Shown piece after piece: positions 23,157 to 31,363 of a stretch of DNA of 64,000 nucleotides. The first letter of the stretch is position 1, and every line of letters starts with the position of its first letter. The position numbers and the translations under genes were made by a program. Origin of the DNA: Opitutia bacterium (GTDB taxonomy: Bacteria > Verrucomicrobiota > Verrucomicrobiia > Opitutales > Opitutaceae); assembly GCA_947475065.1 (NCBI GenBank), contig CANJLB010000009.1:1-64000 (forward strand), written 5' to 3'. The notes beneath the pieces are model-generated. The model did no database searches and was not told the DNA's origin. It worked only from the letters and a program-made list of their open reading frames with translations.

Positions 23157-25385
23157 ATGCCCATCATTGGCTCACGTCCTCCCATGGCGACCTCCGCAAT
23201 CGCACACACGTTGCGACGCTCGCTGCTGATCAAGGTCATTTCCAAGGCTTCGCCGAGCCGCGAGGACCTGCAGTCGGTGGTCGAGCTGAGCGCCTCGAAG
23301 GTCGTCGAGGCGCTACAGGCTCAGTCCATGACGCTGTATCTGGTCGAGGGCAACGACATCACGTTCAAGCACGTCTTCTATTCGCCGACGCTGTGGGGCG
23401 AGGACAAGGCGAAGGAGGCGAAGTTTAAGGAAACGGCGGCCAAGCTGCTCGCCCTGAAGCTCCCGCTCGGCAAGGGAATCGTGGGCAAGGTCGTCGGCTC
23501 AGGCGCGCCACTGTTCTTCCGCAACAGCGCGACCCAGGCGCCCTTCATGACCTCAATGGCGCAGACGACGGGCTTCGAGGTGCGCTCCATGCTCACCGTG
23601 CCGCTCAAGATCGGCACCGCCGTCGTGGGCGCGATCCAGGTGCTCAACAAGGAGCTCGCCGCCGGCACCAAGGGCGAGTTCACCGACCACGATCTGCCGC
23701 TGCTCCAGGAAGTCGCCGAGTATTCCTCCACGCTCATCCAGCGGATGATGGATCCGAAATTCCAGCTGAGCGCCGAGGACACGGCGAAGTTCATCGCCCG
23801 GCTCACAGATCTCCCGCTGGTCACCAAGCCCGAGGAGATTGAGATTGACGAAAAGCTGGTCGAAGTCGTGGGGGATGCGCTCATCCGCCGCGAGGGGGTG
23901 TTTCCACACAAGCGCCTCACGCCCAACTCGGTCGCCGTGCTGATGGCCAACCCGCTCGACTACGCCAAGCGCGAGGCGTTTCAGCAGGCGAGCGAGCTCG
24001 TCATCGAGGAAGTGCGCGTCGCCCCCGCCACGCTCATCGAGGTGCTGGTCAAAAAGTATTTCAAGGAGGCCACGAAGGGCGGCCCCGGCGAGGGCGAGGT
24101 GGACATCAGCTCCGTTGCCGACGTCATCAGCAACGCCTACACCGACGGCGGCGGGGGCGGCGGCGAGATCAGCGCGAGCGACCTGGAAAGCGAGGACTCC
24201 GCCCCCATCATCCAGCTCACCAACCGCATCATCGAGGACGCCTACGTCTCGGGGGCGTCGGACATCCATATCGAGCCGATGGAAAAGGAGCTGCTCATCC
24301 GCTACCGCATTGACGGCCTCTGCCAGGAAAAGCTCCGCCTGCCGAAGCAGGTGTCCAACGCCATGGTCACGCGCCTGAAGATCATGTGCAACCTCGACAT
24401 CGCCGAGCGCCGGCTGCCGCAGGACGGCCGCATCGTCTTCAAGAAGTACACGAAGAAGAACATGGACATTGACCTGCGCGTCGCCACCGGCCCGATGAAG
24501 GACGGCGAGAAGGTGGTCATGCGGATTCTGGACAAGTCCAAGTCCACCCTGCCCCTCCCCGCGCTCGGCTTCTCCGACGAAAATCTGGCCCGCTACCGCG
24601 AGTGCATCCGCCAGCCCTACGGCATGATCCTGCACTGCGGCCCGACGGGCTCTGGCAAGTCCATGACGCTCTACTCCGCGCTCGGCGAAGTGAACACGCC
24701 CGACGTGAACATCCAGACCGCCGAGGACCCCATCGAATACACGCTCGCCGGCATCAACCAGATGCAGATGAGCCGCGCCATCGGCCTCACCTTTGCCAAG
24801 GCGCTGCGCTGCTACCTCCGCATGGACCCCGACATCATCCTCGTGGGCGAAATCCGCGACGAGGAGACGGCGCAGATCGCCGTCGAGGCCGCGCTCACGG
24901 GGCACTTGCTCGTCTCGACCCTCCACACCAACGATGCGCCTTCAACGGTCGCGCGCATCGGGGAAATGGGCGTCGAGTGCTTCAACATCTCCGCCTCGCT
25001 GGTGTGCGTGTGCGCCCAGCGCCTGCTCCGCCGCGTGTGCAAAAACTGCAAGCAGCCCTACGAGCCCGTCGGCCGCGAGAAGGACATCATGGAAAAGGCG
25101 CTGGGCGCCGGTGCCGCTGCCATGGCGTTCAAGGCCAACCCCCAAGGCTGCCCGACCTGCGGCGGCAGCGGCTACAAGGGCCGCGTCGGCATCCACGAGC
25201 TGATGACCAACAGCGAAGAGCTCACCGAGTGTATCAACAAGGAGGCCGAAGTCGCCGTGCTCAAGCGCGTCGCCATGAAGAACGGCATGAAGACACTCCA
25301 CCAGGACTCGATGCTGAAGGTAAAAATGGGGCTCACCACCATCGAGGAGGCGCTCGTCAACGTGCCGCCGGACTTGATTTTGTGA
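23157..25385 (+). CDS. GAF-domain GspE/PilB-type secretion or pilus ATPase
   Basis: A 742-residue protein. An N-terminal GAF-like domain (about residues 15-170, ending [19 protein letters not shown]) is joined to a type II secretion/type IV pilus assembly ATPase. Walker A GPTGSGKS lies at residues 495-502, followed by an Asp box with [25 protein letters not shown], a His box ([10 protein letters not shown]) and a C-terminal zinc-type pair CKNC and CPTC. It powers assembly of pili or pseudopili at the inner membrane. The GAF part suggests ligand or nucleotide control. ATG at 23157 or 23184 are both possible. No other pilus genes are adjacent except possibly the following small membrane protein. 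Confidence 0.92.
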   Translation: MPIIGSRPPMATSAIAHTLRRSLLIKVISKASPSREDLQSVVELSASKVVEALQAQSMTLYLVEGNDITFKHVFYSPTLWGEDKAKEAKFKETAAKLLALKLPLGKGIVGKVVGSGAPLFFRNSATQAPFMTSMAQTTGFEVRSMLTVPLKIGTAVVGAIQVLNKELAAGTKGEFTDHDLPLLQEVAEYSSTLIQRMMDPKFQLSAEDTAKFIARLTDLPLVTKPEEIEIDEKLVEVVGDALIRREGVFPHKRLTPNSVAVLMANPLDYAKREAFQQASELVIEEVRVAPATLIEVLVKKYFKEATKGGPGEGEVDISSVADVISNAYTDGGGGGGEISASDLESEDSAPIIQLTNRIIEDAYVSGASDIHIEPMEKELLIRYRIDGLCQEKLRLPKQVSNAMVTRLKIMCNLDIAERRLPQDGRIVFKKYTKKNMDIDLRVATGPMKDGEKVVMRILDKSKSTLPLPALGFSDENLARYRECIRQPYGMILHCGPTGSGKSMTLYSALGEVNTPDVNIQTAEDPIEYTLAGINQMQMSRAIGLTFAKALRCYLRMDPDIILVGEIRDEETAQIAVEAALTGHLLVSTLHTNDAPSTVARIGEMGVECFNISASLVCVCAQRLLRRVCKNCKQPYEPVGREKDIMEKALGAGAAAMAFKANPQGCPTCGGSGYKGRVGIHELMTNSEELTECINKEAEVAVLKRVAMKNGMKTLHQDSMLKVKMGLTTIEEALVNVPPDLIL

Positions 25386-25395
25386 GCGAGTTTCC

Positions 25396-26151
25396 ATGTC
25401 CAAACCGGATACTTCGCAAACAGCGACCAAGGTTCTGGCACTGGCCGCCATTCTGGCCTTTCAATTTATCATTTGGGATATCGGGCACCTTCTTCTCCCG
25501 ATCGGCTTCTTTGCCTATTCCGCAGTGAGCGGCGATAGAGTGAGCCTCCATGGTGGAGGCAGCGAGACTCCGAGCCTGACAGAGTGGCTGGTGACGCTTG
25601 CAGTGCTTTACTTGCCTGCGATCATTCTCTTTCTAGCCACAGGGTTCAGGAGCCGTCGGTGCCGCATGGTACTTGGCCTTCTGGCAAGCATGATCCTTCT
25701 GGTGGTGTGGGTTCTGGCGGTTTTTAGGGTGGGAATCGATGATGCGGCTTATGCAATCATCAGCGGACTACCCTTCCTCGGCTTCACCATCGCCTCCCTC
25801 TGGCGTCTGTGTCAAAAGGAGCGCACCGATGAGTGTCTTTCATACACTCACTCGATCTTTTTGATGCGCGCGAGATGCCGGCCGCCCTCGAACTCGGTGG
25901 CGAGCCACACCCGCGTGATCCGGATGGCCTCGGCCTCGGTCACGGTGCGCTGGCCGAGGGAGAGGACGTTACCGTCGTTGTGCGAACGGTTCCAGATCGC
26001 GACCTGCTCGCTCCAGCACAGGCCACAGCGCACGCCGCGGACCTTATTGGCGACGATGGCCTCGCCGTTGCCCGAACCGCCGAACACGATGCCGCGCTCA
26101 TACTCGCCGCGCGCCACGGCCTCGGCCGCCGGACGGATGAAGTCGGGATAG
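25396..26151 (+). CDS. Unknown membrane protein with antisense-derived tail
   Basis: Starts 10 bp after the PilB-type gene. Residues 1-145 contain four hydrophobic segments (LALAAILAFQFIIWDIGHLL, WLVTLAVLYLPAIILFLA, LLASMILLVVWVLAVF, AAYAIISGLPFLGFTIASLW) and look like a real small membrane protein. From about residue 152 the frame enters the opposite strand of rpiB and the sequence becomes Arg/Ser/Pro-rich, as antisense translations do. The original stop has probably been lost, or the gene is shifted. Function unknown. Confidence 0.5.
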   Translation: MSKPDTSQTATKVLALAAILAFQFIIWDIGHLLLPIGFFAYSAVSGDRVSLHGGGSETPSLTEWLVTLAVLYLPAIILFLATGFRSRRCRMVLGLLASMILLVVWVLAVFRVGIDDAAYAIISGLPFLGFTIASLWRLCQKERTDECLSYTHSIFLMRARCRPPSNSVASHTRVIRMASASVTVRWPRERTLPSLCERFQIATCSLQHRPQRTPRTLLATMASPLPEPPNTMPRSYSPRATASAAGRMKSG

Positions 26152-26282
26152 TCGCACGCGGCGTCGGAGTGGGTGCCGAAGTCGCGCACGGTATGACCGT
26201 CAGCAAGAAGGGCAGCCTTGATGGCTTCCTTGTAGGCGAAACCGGCGTGGTCGGAGCCCAGGGCGATGGCGAAGGTTTTCAT
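25848..26282 (-). CDS. rpiB: Ribose-5-phosphate isomerase B
   Basis: A 144-residue RpiB/LacAB-family sugar-phosphate isomerase that interconverts ribose 5-phosphate and ribulose 5-phosphate. It shows the typical LGSDHAGFAYKE start, YPDF, and GSGNGEAIVANKVRGVRCGLCWSE with the active-site Cys-containing loop, followed by SHNDGNVLSLGQR. The start at 26282 gives MKTFAIALGSDHAG; the upstream extension to 26381 is not needed. It is convergent with the small membrane protein, whose frame runs antisense through it. Confidence 0.93.
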   Translation of the reverse strand: MKTFAIALGSDHAGFAYKEAIKAALLADGHTVRDFGTHSDAACDYPDFIRPAAEAVARGEYERGIVFGGSGNGEAIVANKVRGVRCGLCWSEQVAIWNRSHNDGNVLSLGQRTVTEAEAIRITRVWLATEFEGGRHLARIKKIE

Positions 26283-26420
26283 GAGTGATGCCACCACGAA
26301 TAAACCCGCCCCAAAAAAAAGCACGGCATAATTTCGCGCCCACCCCGGGTGCAGACAGCCGGGCGGTTTGCATCCCATCACAATGCGGTTAGGCTGCGCC
26401 AGCCAATCCCCTCCTCCGCC

Positions 26421-26834
26421 ATGAAAACCAACCTGTCCTCCTGTCTGCTGGCCGTCCTCGTCTTTGCCGGGTGCGCGTCGCCCGCCTCACGCATCGCCAG
26501 CCAACAGGCCGCCTTTGACTCCTGGCCGGCCGAGGTGCGCAACAAAGTGCGGGCGGGCGAGATCGCCCTTGGTTTCACGCCGGAACAGGTGCGGGTGGCA
26601 CTGGGCAAACCGAACCGGGTGCTCATGCGCAGCACAAGCACAGGCGAATCGGAAGTGTGGGTCTATCGCGAGCTGGAGCCGGCCAGATCAAGTTTGGGCG
26701 TGGGGATTGGCATGGGCGGATCGTCCGGAGTCATCGGCAGCGGGGTGAGCTTTGAGGGGTATCGCTATGATGAAATTATGCGCGTGGTGTTCGAACGGGG
26801 CTTGGTGAGCGCAGTCGAGACGCGACGGGGGTAG
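26421..26834 (+). CDS. Lipoprotein, SmpA/OmlA-like
   Basis: A 137-residue protein with a lipoprotein signal peptide ending in VLVFAGC (Cys near residue 18). The domain includes KVRAGEIALGFTPEQVRVALGKPNRV and ESEVWVYRE, the pattern of SmpA/OmlA (BamE-like) small outer-membrane lipoproteins. A Gly-rich insertion (GVGIGMGGSSGVIGSGV) precedes the last strand. Probably anchored in the outer membrane; a link to the BAM complex is only by analogy. Divergent from rpiB. Confidence 0.75.
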   Translation: MKTNLSSCLLAVLVFAGCASPASRIASQQAAFDSWPAEVRNKVRAGEIALGFTPEQVRVALGKPNRVLMRSTSTGESEVWVYRELEPARSSLGVGIGMGGSSGVIGSGVSFEGYRYDEIMRVVFERGLVSAVETRRG

Positions 26835-26861
26835 GCCGGCCTTGTCCCGGTCCGACACGCC

Positions 26862-27560
26862 CTACATGACCACACGCCAAAACGCCGCCGTGTCCCCGAG
26901 CCCCGGCAGCACCGCGTCGGGCACGTGGGCGGCGAGTTCGGCGGCAGAATAGTCACCCGTGGTGACCGCGAGGGTGCGGGCACCGATGATTTTGCCGCAG
27001 GCGATGTCGTGCGGGGTGTCGCCAATGATCCACACGCGCTCCGGCAGAAACTCAAACCCGTGGTGCTCACGGGCACGGCGCAGCGCATGCGGGCCAAGGT
27101 CGTTGCGCAGCTCACTGTCATCGGCAAACGCGCCGAACGGAAAAAAATCCCACAGCCCGTGATGGCCGAGCTTCGTCTGAGCGCCGCGCACCAGGTTGCC
27201 CGTGAGCAGGCCTTGGGCGACGCCGGGGCGCAGGGCGGCGGCGGCGAGAATTTCGCGCACTCCGGGCAGCACGCGCGCGTGCGGGTTGGTGAGCTGCAGG
27301 GGCAGCGCGGCGATGTAGCCGTCGAGATAGCGCGTGAAACTTTCCTCGGTCGCGGGCAGGCGGTATTTTTCAAACACCCGGCGCACAATCCACCGGTCGG
27401 TGCGACCGGCAAAGTCAATGTCGGCGAGCGAGCCGACGATGCCGAAGACGTCGCCCAGCGCACGCTCCAGCGCGCTCAGACCCGCGCGGCCGGAGGTGAT
27501 GAGGGTGCCGTCAATGTCCCAGAGGAGAAGAGTGTTCACGTGGAAGGCCGCGAGCATCAT
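26862..27560 (-). CDS. HAD-superfamily hydrolase
   Basis: A 232-residue hydrolase of the haloacid dehalogenase type, likely a small-molecule phosphatase. Motif I is LLLWDIDGTLI (nucleophile Asp and +2 Asp), motif II is GLLTGN, and motif IV is WIIGDTPHDIACGKIIGA. The helical cap sits after motif I, as in phosphoglycolate phosphatase-like enzymes, but the substrate is unknown. The frame is open to 27677; ATG at 27560 or 27557 is preferred because the motif begins about 12 residues later. It lies 120 bp downstream of the amidohydrolase-like gene. Confidence 0.85.
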   Translation of the reverse strand: MMLAAFHVNTLLLWDIDGTLITSGRAGLSALERALGDVFGIVGSLADIDFAGRTDRWIVRRVFEKYRLPATEESFTRYLDGYIAALPLQLTNPHARVLPGVREILAAAALRPGVAQGLLTGNLVRGAQTKLGHHGLWDFFPFGAFADDSELRNDLGPHALRRAREHHGFEFLPERVWIIGDTPHDIACGKIIGARTLAVTTGDYSAAELAAHVPDAVLPGLGDTAAFWRVVM

Positions 27561-27680
27561 GACGCCGGCCGATGGGAGGCGAGCCAGTTTTGGCCAGGCC
27601 TCCAAACACGGTGGCAACAGGCCGAATCTCCATCGCGCCCGCAGGCTGGCTGCCGGCATCCGTGCCAGCGGCGACAACTG

Positions 27681-28841
27681 TCACGGATTGAACTGGGGAT
27701 TCAGCCAGAGCGGCTCGCCGCTGCGGTAGGTGCCGAGAATGTCGTCGGGAGTGACGCGCGACACGATGGCCGCAACCAGGCGGCGAGTGGCGCGGAGGTG
27801 CGGGCTGGTGAAGTTGAGCACGGTGAGGTCGGCCGGCAGGCCGGTGGCAAGGCAGCCGTGGTAGTGGCCGCGCAGCACGGCGTGGATGTTGCCTGTCACC
27901 ATCCGGAGGATGGCGAGGGGGTCCACCGGGGTGTCGGGGCCGGCCTGCTGGCGGGCGAGCTTCCACGCAAAGTCCAGTTCGGCAAAAAGGTTCGGAGTGC
28001 CGAGCATGGCGCTGCCGGTGCCGAGCAGGAGAGGCACGCCGGCACCGATGAGCGCGGCGAGCGGCGGCGGCGGCAGACCGAGGGCGGCGGCGGCACGGGG
28101 CGTGACCACGGCAGTCTTCCTGGCGCGCACCAGCGCGGCGATGTCGTTGTCGTCGGCGGCCGTGAGCGGCGCGACGAGATGCGGGTCGAGCAGCGCAAGC
28201 GCCCGGGCGAAGTTCGGCGCGGGACACGCCAGCGCGCGGAGCTTCTGCCGCTCGGTGGAGACCTGCCGCGCCTCCTCACAGGCAGGGGCGGTCAGGCCGT
28301 CGGTGGTGAATCCGTCCACCTCGCCCATCATGGCCATGAGCTCCTCGCGCGCCGGGGTCGGCAGCGGGAGCACGCCGGCGGCGAGCTCGCCCGCCGTGAA
28401 CGGCGGCACGCCCAGCCGGCCGAGCAGGATGGAGTCGAGCCCGGCCTCGCGGGCCGCCGCGCTCAGCATCCGCGCCGGCTCGGCGCCCGGCTCGCAAAAA
28501 TCCAGATGCCGCACGGTGCCCGTGCGCGCCAGATAGGCGAGATGCCCGGCGACGTGGGGAAATTGCGCCGGCAGCGGAATCTCGGCCAGGGCGCGCGTGC
28601 GATACCCGGCGGCCTCGCCGGCCGGGAGGGCGGCCGCGCCGTCCGCCAGCGCGCTGTCGCCCAGCCGGGTGCAGGCGTTGGTCAGCCCGGGGATGACCAC
28701 GAGCGTGCCACGCTCCAGCGCCGGTGCGGGCGGACCGAGCTCCATGGCCGTGACGAGACCGCGGCCCCATGTGAACCGCGCGCAGTGGTGCGGCAGCAGG
28801 TCGGGGCCGTGGAGAACGACGCAGTCACGGAGGGTGGGCAT
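27681..28841 (-). CDS. Amidohydrolase-family protein lacking metal ligands
   Basis: A 386-residue protein whose layout matches metal-dependent amidohydrolases (PGLTN... near 51-55, DFCEPG, TPRAAAALGLPPPPLAALIGAGVPLLLGTG, NLFAELDFAWKLAR). The residues that normally bind metal are gone: the HxH after PGLTNA is C57-T-R59, the LGTD Asp is G276, and no clear His is seen at the SH-x-H/LTAADDND region. It is probably a pseudoenzyme or works by another mechanism. It starts 7 bp upstream of the binding-protein gene's far end on the same strand, so it is co-transcribed with it. Confidence 0.75.
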   Translation of the reverse strand: MPTLRDCVVLHGPDLLPHHCARFTWGRGLVTAMELGPPAPALERGTLVVIPGLTNACTRLGDSALADGAAALPAGEAAGYRTRALAEIPLPAQFPHVAGHLAYLARTGTVRHLDFCEPGAEPARMLSAAAREAGLDSILLGRLGVPPFTAGELAAGVLPLPTPAREELMAMMGEVDGFTTDGLTAPACEEARQVSTERQKLRALACPAPNFARALALLDPHLVAPLTAADDNDIAALVRARKTAVVTPRAAAALGLPPPPLAALIGAGVPLLLGTGSAMLGTPNLFAELDFAWKLARQQAGPDTPVDPLAILRMVTGNIHAVLRGHYHGCLATGLPADLTVLNFTSPHLRATRRLVAAIVSRVTPDDILGTYRSGEPLWLNPQFNP

Positions 28842-28847
28842 GGGCGG

Positions 28848-29858
28848 CTAGGGAAGGAAGTCGGTTGTCATCACGTCGTCCACCTTGATTTTGCCCTTGG
28901 GCAGGATCTCCAGTGCTTCCAGCTGCCCGATCTGCGTCTGAAACCGCTCGCGGGAGATGCGCCCGATCTGCCCGGGGCCGCCGTCGGCGTCGCGGCCCGT
29001 CACCAGCCGGTTCTCAATGATGAGCCGGCGCGAGGCGGCCATGAAGTCGTCGGTGTTGTCCTTGTTCGCCGCCTTGAGCGCGGCATGCGCGGGGGCCGGG
29101 TCCCCCTCAAGGTAATCGCGCCAGCCGCGGGCGCTCGCAGCGAGGAACGCGCGCAGCTCAGCCGGGTGATCGCGGGCAAATTTCCGGCTGGTGATGAGCA
29201 CGGCGTAGGCGCGGAAACCGGCGTCCCACGTCGAGAGGAAGCGCGGCTCCTTGCCGCCGGCCTTCACGATGTGATACGGTTCGGCGATGGAGTAGCCCTG
29301 CTGGATCGTCTCCTGGCCGGTGAGAAAAGAGGCGATGGAAAAATTCGGCGGCACGACGTTGAACTTCAGGGAGTATTTCTGCTGCAGAAATTTCAAAAAC
29401 GGCCACTCGACCCGCGCAATGATGGTCTTCCCCTGCAAATCCTCGAAACGGCGCACCGCGCTGTCGGCGTTGACGAGCAGGCCGGACGGGTCTTCCTGAA
29501 AGACCGCCCCGACCTGCAGCAGCGGCAGCCCTTCGGCCTGCTGGGTGAGCGTGCTTGTGCTGTCGGCCTGCGCCACATCAGCCTGGCCGGTGGCAATTTT
29601 TTCCTTCACCGCCGCGCCAGGACCGCCGGGGATGATGGTCACATCGAGCCCGGCCTCCTGGTAAAAGCCCCGCGCCTGCGCCTGATAAAATCCGCCGTGC
29701 TCCGGCTCGGCGATCCAGTCGAGCTGCAACGTGAGCTTGAACCGTCCGGACGATGCCGGTGCGGCAGAGCCGGCGGGTTGCCGGCCGCAGCCGGCCAGCA
29801 CGAGGATGGCCAGGCCGGCGGCCAACGACGGAATCAGGCGGCGGGGGGCAATTTTCAT
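28848..29858 (-). CDS. NMT1/THI5-like ABC transporter substrate-binding lipoprotein
   Basis: A 336-residue lipoprotein (signal peptide ending AILVLAGCG). The fold is that of the NMT1/THI5-like family: LQLDWIAEPEHGGFYQAQARGFYQEAGLDVTI, then GGPGAAVKEKIATGQADVA and a later EPYHIVKAGG stretch. Relatives bind thiamine precursors, sulfonates, nitrate or riboflavin; the ligand cannot be assigned here. No permease or ATPase gene is adjacent, and the following gene is the degenerate amidohydrolase. ATG at 29858 begins the signal peptide. Confidence 0.88.
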   Translation of the reverse strand: MKIAPRRLIPSLAAGLAILVLAGCGRQPAGSAAPASSGRFKLTLQLDWIAEPEHGGFYQAQARGFYQEAGLDVTIIPGGPGAAVKEKIATGQADVAQADSTSTLTQQAEGLPLLQVGAVFQEDPSGLLVNADSAVRRFEDLQGKTIIARVEWPFLKFLQQKYSLKFNVVPPNFSIASFLTGQETIQQGYSIAEPYHIVKAGGKEPRFLSTWDAGFRAYAVLITSRKFARDHPAELRAFLAASARGWRDYLEGDPAPAHAALKAANKDNTDDFMAASRRLIIENRLVTGRDADGGPGQIGRISRERFQTQIGQLEALEILPKGKIKVDDVMTTDFLP

Positions 29859-29925
29859 GACGGAATGACGGGACCTGATTTTTTTGGCCGCGGCAAGAGC
29901 CGAGCGCCACGGCCGGCGCCTGGCA

Positions 29926-30288
29926 TCAGCCGACCCCGCCGGCATGGGCATCAGGATTTTGGAGCTGATCCTTCCAGCTGCCAATGCGGGCCTGCGCGCC
30001 GAAGTGCTCGGCCTTGGCCTTGTCGCCGCGCTCCATCCAGATGCGTGAAAGGGTGGTGTTGATAAACAGATCGCCGGAGCGCAGCGCGTGGGCGCGCCCG
30101 GCGGCGTCGAGCGCGGCGTCGAGCCGGCGCAGGGAAAAGTTCACCTCGGCCAGCGCGTGCCAGGCCTCGAAGGACTCCGGCGCGGCCGCCGTCGCGCGCG
30201 CGAGCTTGGCCAGCCCGGCGTCATGCGCGCCGGTCGAGTAGTCGAAGGTCGCGTCCTCGATCAGGGTCTGGAGTTCATCGGGCGTCAT
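29926..30288 (-). CDS. TPR-like small protein
   Basis: A 120-residue helical protein with tetratricopeptide-like spacing: TPDELQTLIEDATFDYSTGAHDAGLAKLARATAAAPESFEAWHALAEVNFSLRRLDAALDAAGRAHALRSGD. It has no signal peptide, so it is probably a cytoplasmic scaffold. The start at 30288 (MTPDELQ) is preferred over 30360. It lies 67 bp upstream of the substrate-binding protein gene. Confidence 0.7.
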   Translation of the reverse strand: MTPDELQTLIEDATFDYSTGAHDAGLAKLARATAAAPESFEAWHALAEVNFSLRRLDAALDAAGRAHALRSGDLFINTTLSRIWMERGDKAKAEHFGAQARIGSWKDQLQNPDAHAGGVG

Positions 30289-30387
30289 CGGTGGCAGGGT
30301 GCCACGTTGCAGCCAAAAGGAAAGGACGCGTTTGCCGGCGGTCTGGGAATAGGGAGCCAAAGCCCGATGCTCCCACCCGCACGGGCC

Positions 30388-31002
30388 TCAGGCTTTCGGC
30401 GCGCTGCCGACGATGGCGAGCGTGAGCTTGATCAGCGGGTTGACCGTGTCCTCCATCTGTCCGGGCTGGATACCGTAGTCGGCGCGCTTGATGCTGAATT
30501 CACCTCGCACGACGAGCAGGTCACCCTGAGTGCCGGGCACGCGCTTGCCCATGGCGTCGGCGAGGTGGGTGAGCCTGACGGGGACGGTGATTTCCTTGGT
30601 GACGCCCTTGAGGGTGAATTTGCCGGTGGCAGTGGCGGTCGTCTCGTTTTCCTTGGTGGACACAGCGGTGAGCTTCACCAGCTCAAAGGTGATGTCCGCG
30701 TGGGTGGCGGTGTCGAGCCAGTCCTTGCCCTGGATGTGGCCGGCCTGGGTGGCGTTGGGGACAACGAGGGACCTGGCAGCGACGACAATCCTGCCCGTGG
30801 TCGCAGCGGGGCTGGCGGGATCAAAGTGTACGGTGCCGGTCACGCCGCTGGCGGTGCCGACAATGGGCTCCAGCACAGAGTCGAGGGAAAACTGGATGCC
30901 GTTGACCCCCTTGGGATCATTGAAGTCATACGCGCGGGGCGCAGCGCCGGCGATGGCGGCGAGGCCGAAGGAAAGGCAGGCAATGAAGACAGGGATTTTC
31001 AT
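30388..31002 (-). CDS. YceI-family periplasmic protein
   Basis: A 204-residue exported protein: signal peptide MKIPVFIACLSFGLAAIAGA, then a YceI lipocalin-like domain with FDPASPAATTGRIVVAARSL, HADITFELVKLTAV, GKFTLKGVTKEITVPV and RADYGIQPG. YceI proteins bind isoprenoid-like lipids in the periplasm. It overlaps the upstream small membrane-protein gene by 4 bp (ATGA-type). Confidence 0.9.
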   Translation of the reverse strand: MKIPVFIACLSFGLAAIAGAAPRAYDFNDPKGVNGIQFSLDSVLEPIVGTASGVTGTVHFDPASPAATTGRIVVAARSLVVPNATQAGHIQGKDWLDTATHADITFELVKLTAVSTKENETTATATGKFTLKGVTKEITVPVRLTHLADAMGKRVPGTQGDLLVVRGEFSIKRADYGIQPGQMEDTVNPLIKLTLAIVGSAPKA

Positions 31003-31307
31003 GATGTAGGATTGGGCCGGGTGGGACTGGCGCGGAGCAGAAAGGTTGCACCAAAAATCGCGGCGGCGAGCGCCGAGCCGGCGGCCAGCACCTCCACGCC
31101 GGGCACGAAGCGGTCCTCGTATGCGGTGAAGACGATGCCGGTGACCTCGTCAATTTTCCGGACGGGTACGCGGTGCTGGCTCCAGCCGCGGTGCGCCCCC
31201 TTGGCCGCCCAAAATCCGACCGTGACGAGCACGAGGAGCAGCGAACAGGCTCGCAGGGGCAGGCGCAGGCGGTGCGGAATGGGATGGGAAGGAGAGCGGG
31301 CGGGCAT
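30999..31307 (-). CDS. Small membrane protein upstream of YceI
   Basis: A 102-residue protein with two hydrophobic segments (about 20-35, LLLVLVTVGFWAA, and 75-92, ALAAAIFGATFLL) separated by an exposed loop with VPVRKIDEVTGIVFTAYEDRF. It is not recognised as a known family. The stop overlaps the yceI start, so they are translated together. The start at 31307 fits the first TM; an in-frame frame upstream to 31445 has no support. Confidence 0.6.
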   Translation of the reverse strand: MPARSPSHPIPHRLRLPLRACSLLLVLVTVGFWAAKGAHRGWSQHRVPVRKIDEVTGIVFTAYEDRFVPGVEVLAAGSALAAAIFGATFLLRASPTRPNPTS

Positions 31308-31363
31308 GGCGAAGGGCAAGTGACAGGAAGGTTGCGTTGTCGCAAACGGCTTTTGAGAAAGAA

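Noticed and set aside
23553-24926. Minus-strand open frame over the PilB-type gene
   Set aside because: Antisense shadow of a protein with intact Walker motifs; His/Asp/Val-rich product without domains.
26835-26866. Another CTAC-tailed hairpin at the end of the HAD gene
   Set aside because: The sequence ends cgccctac but the preceding bases do not form a convincing stem.
26925-30062. Very long plus-strand open frame (over 1000 codons)
   Set aside because: It is antisense to the HAD, amidohydrolase, binding-protein and TPR-like genes, is rich in Arg/Gly/His and shows no domain; such frames are common in high-GC DNA.
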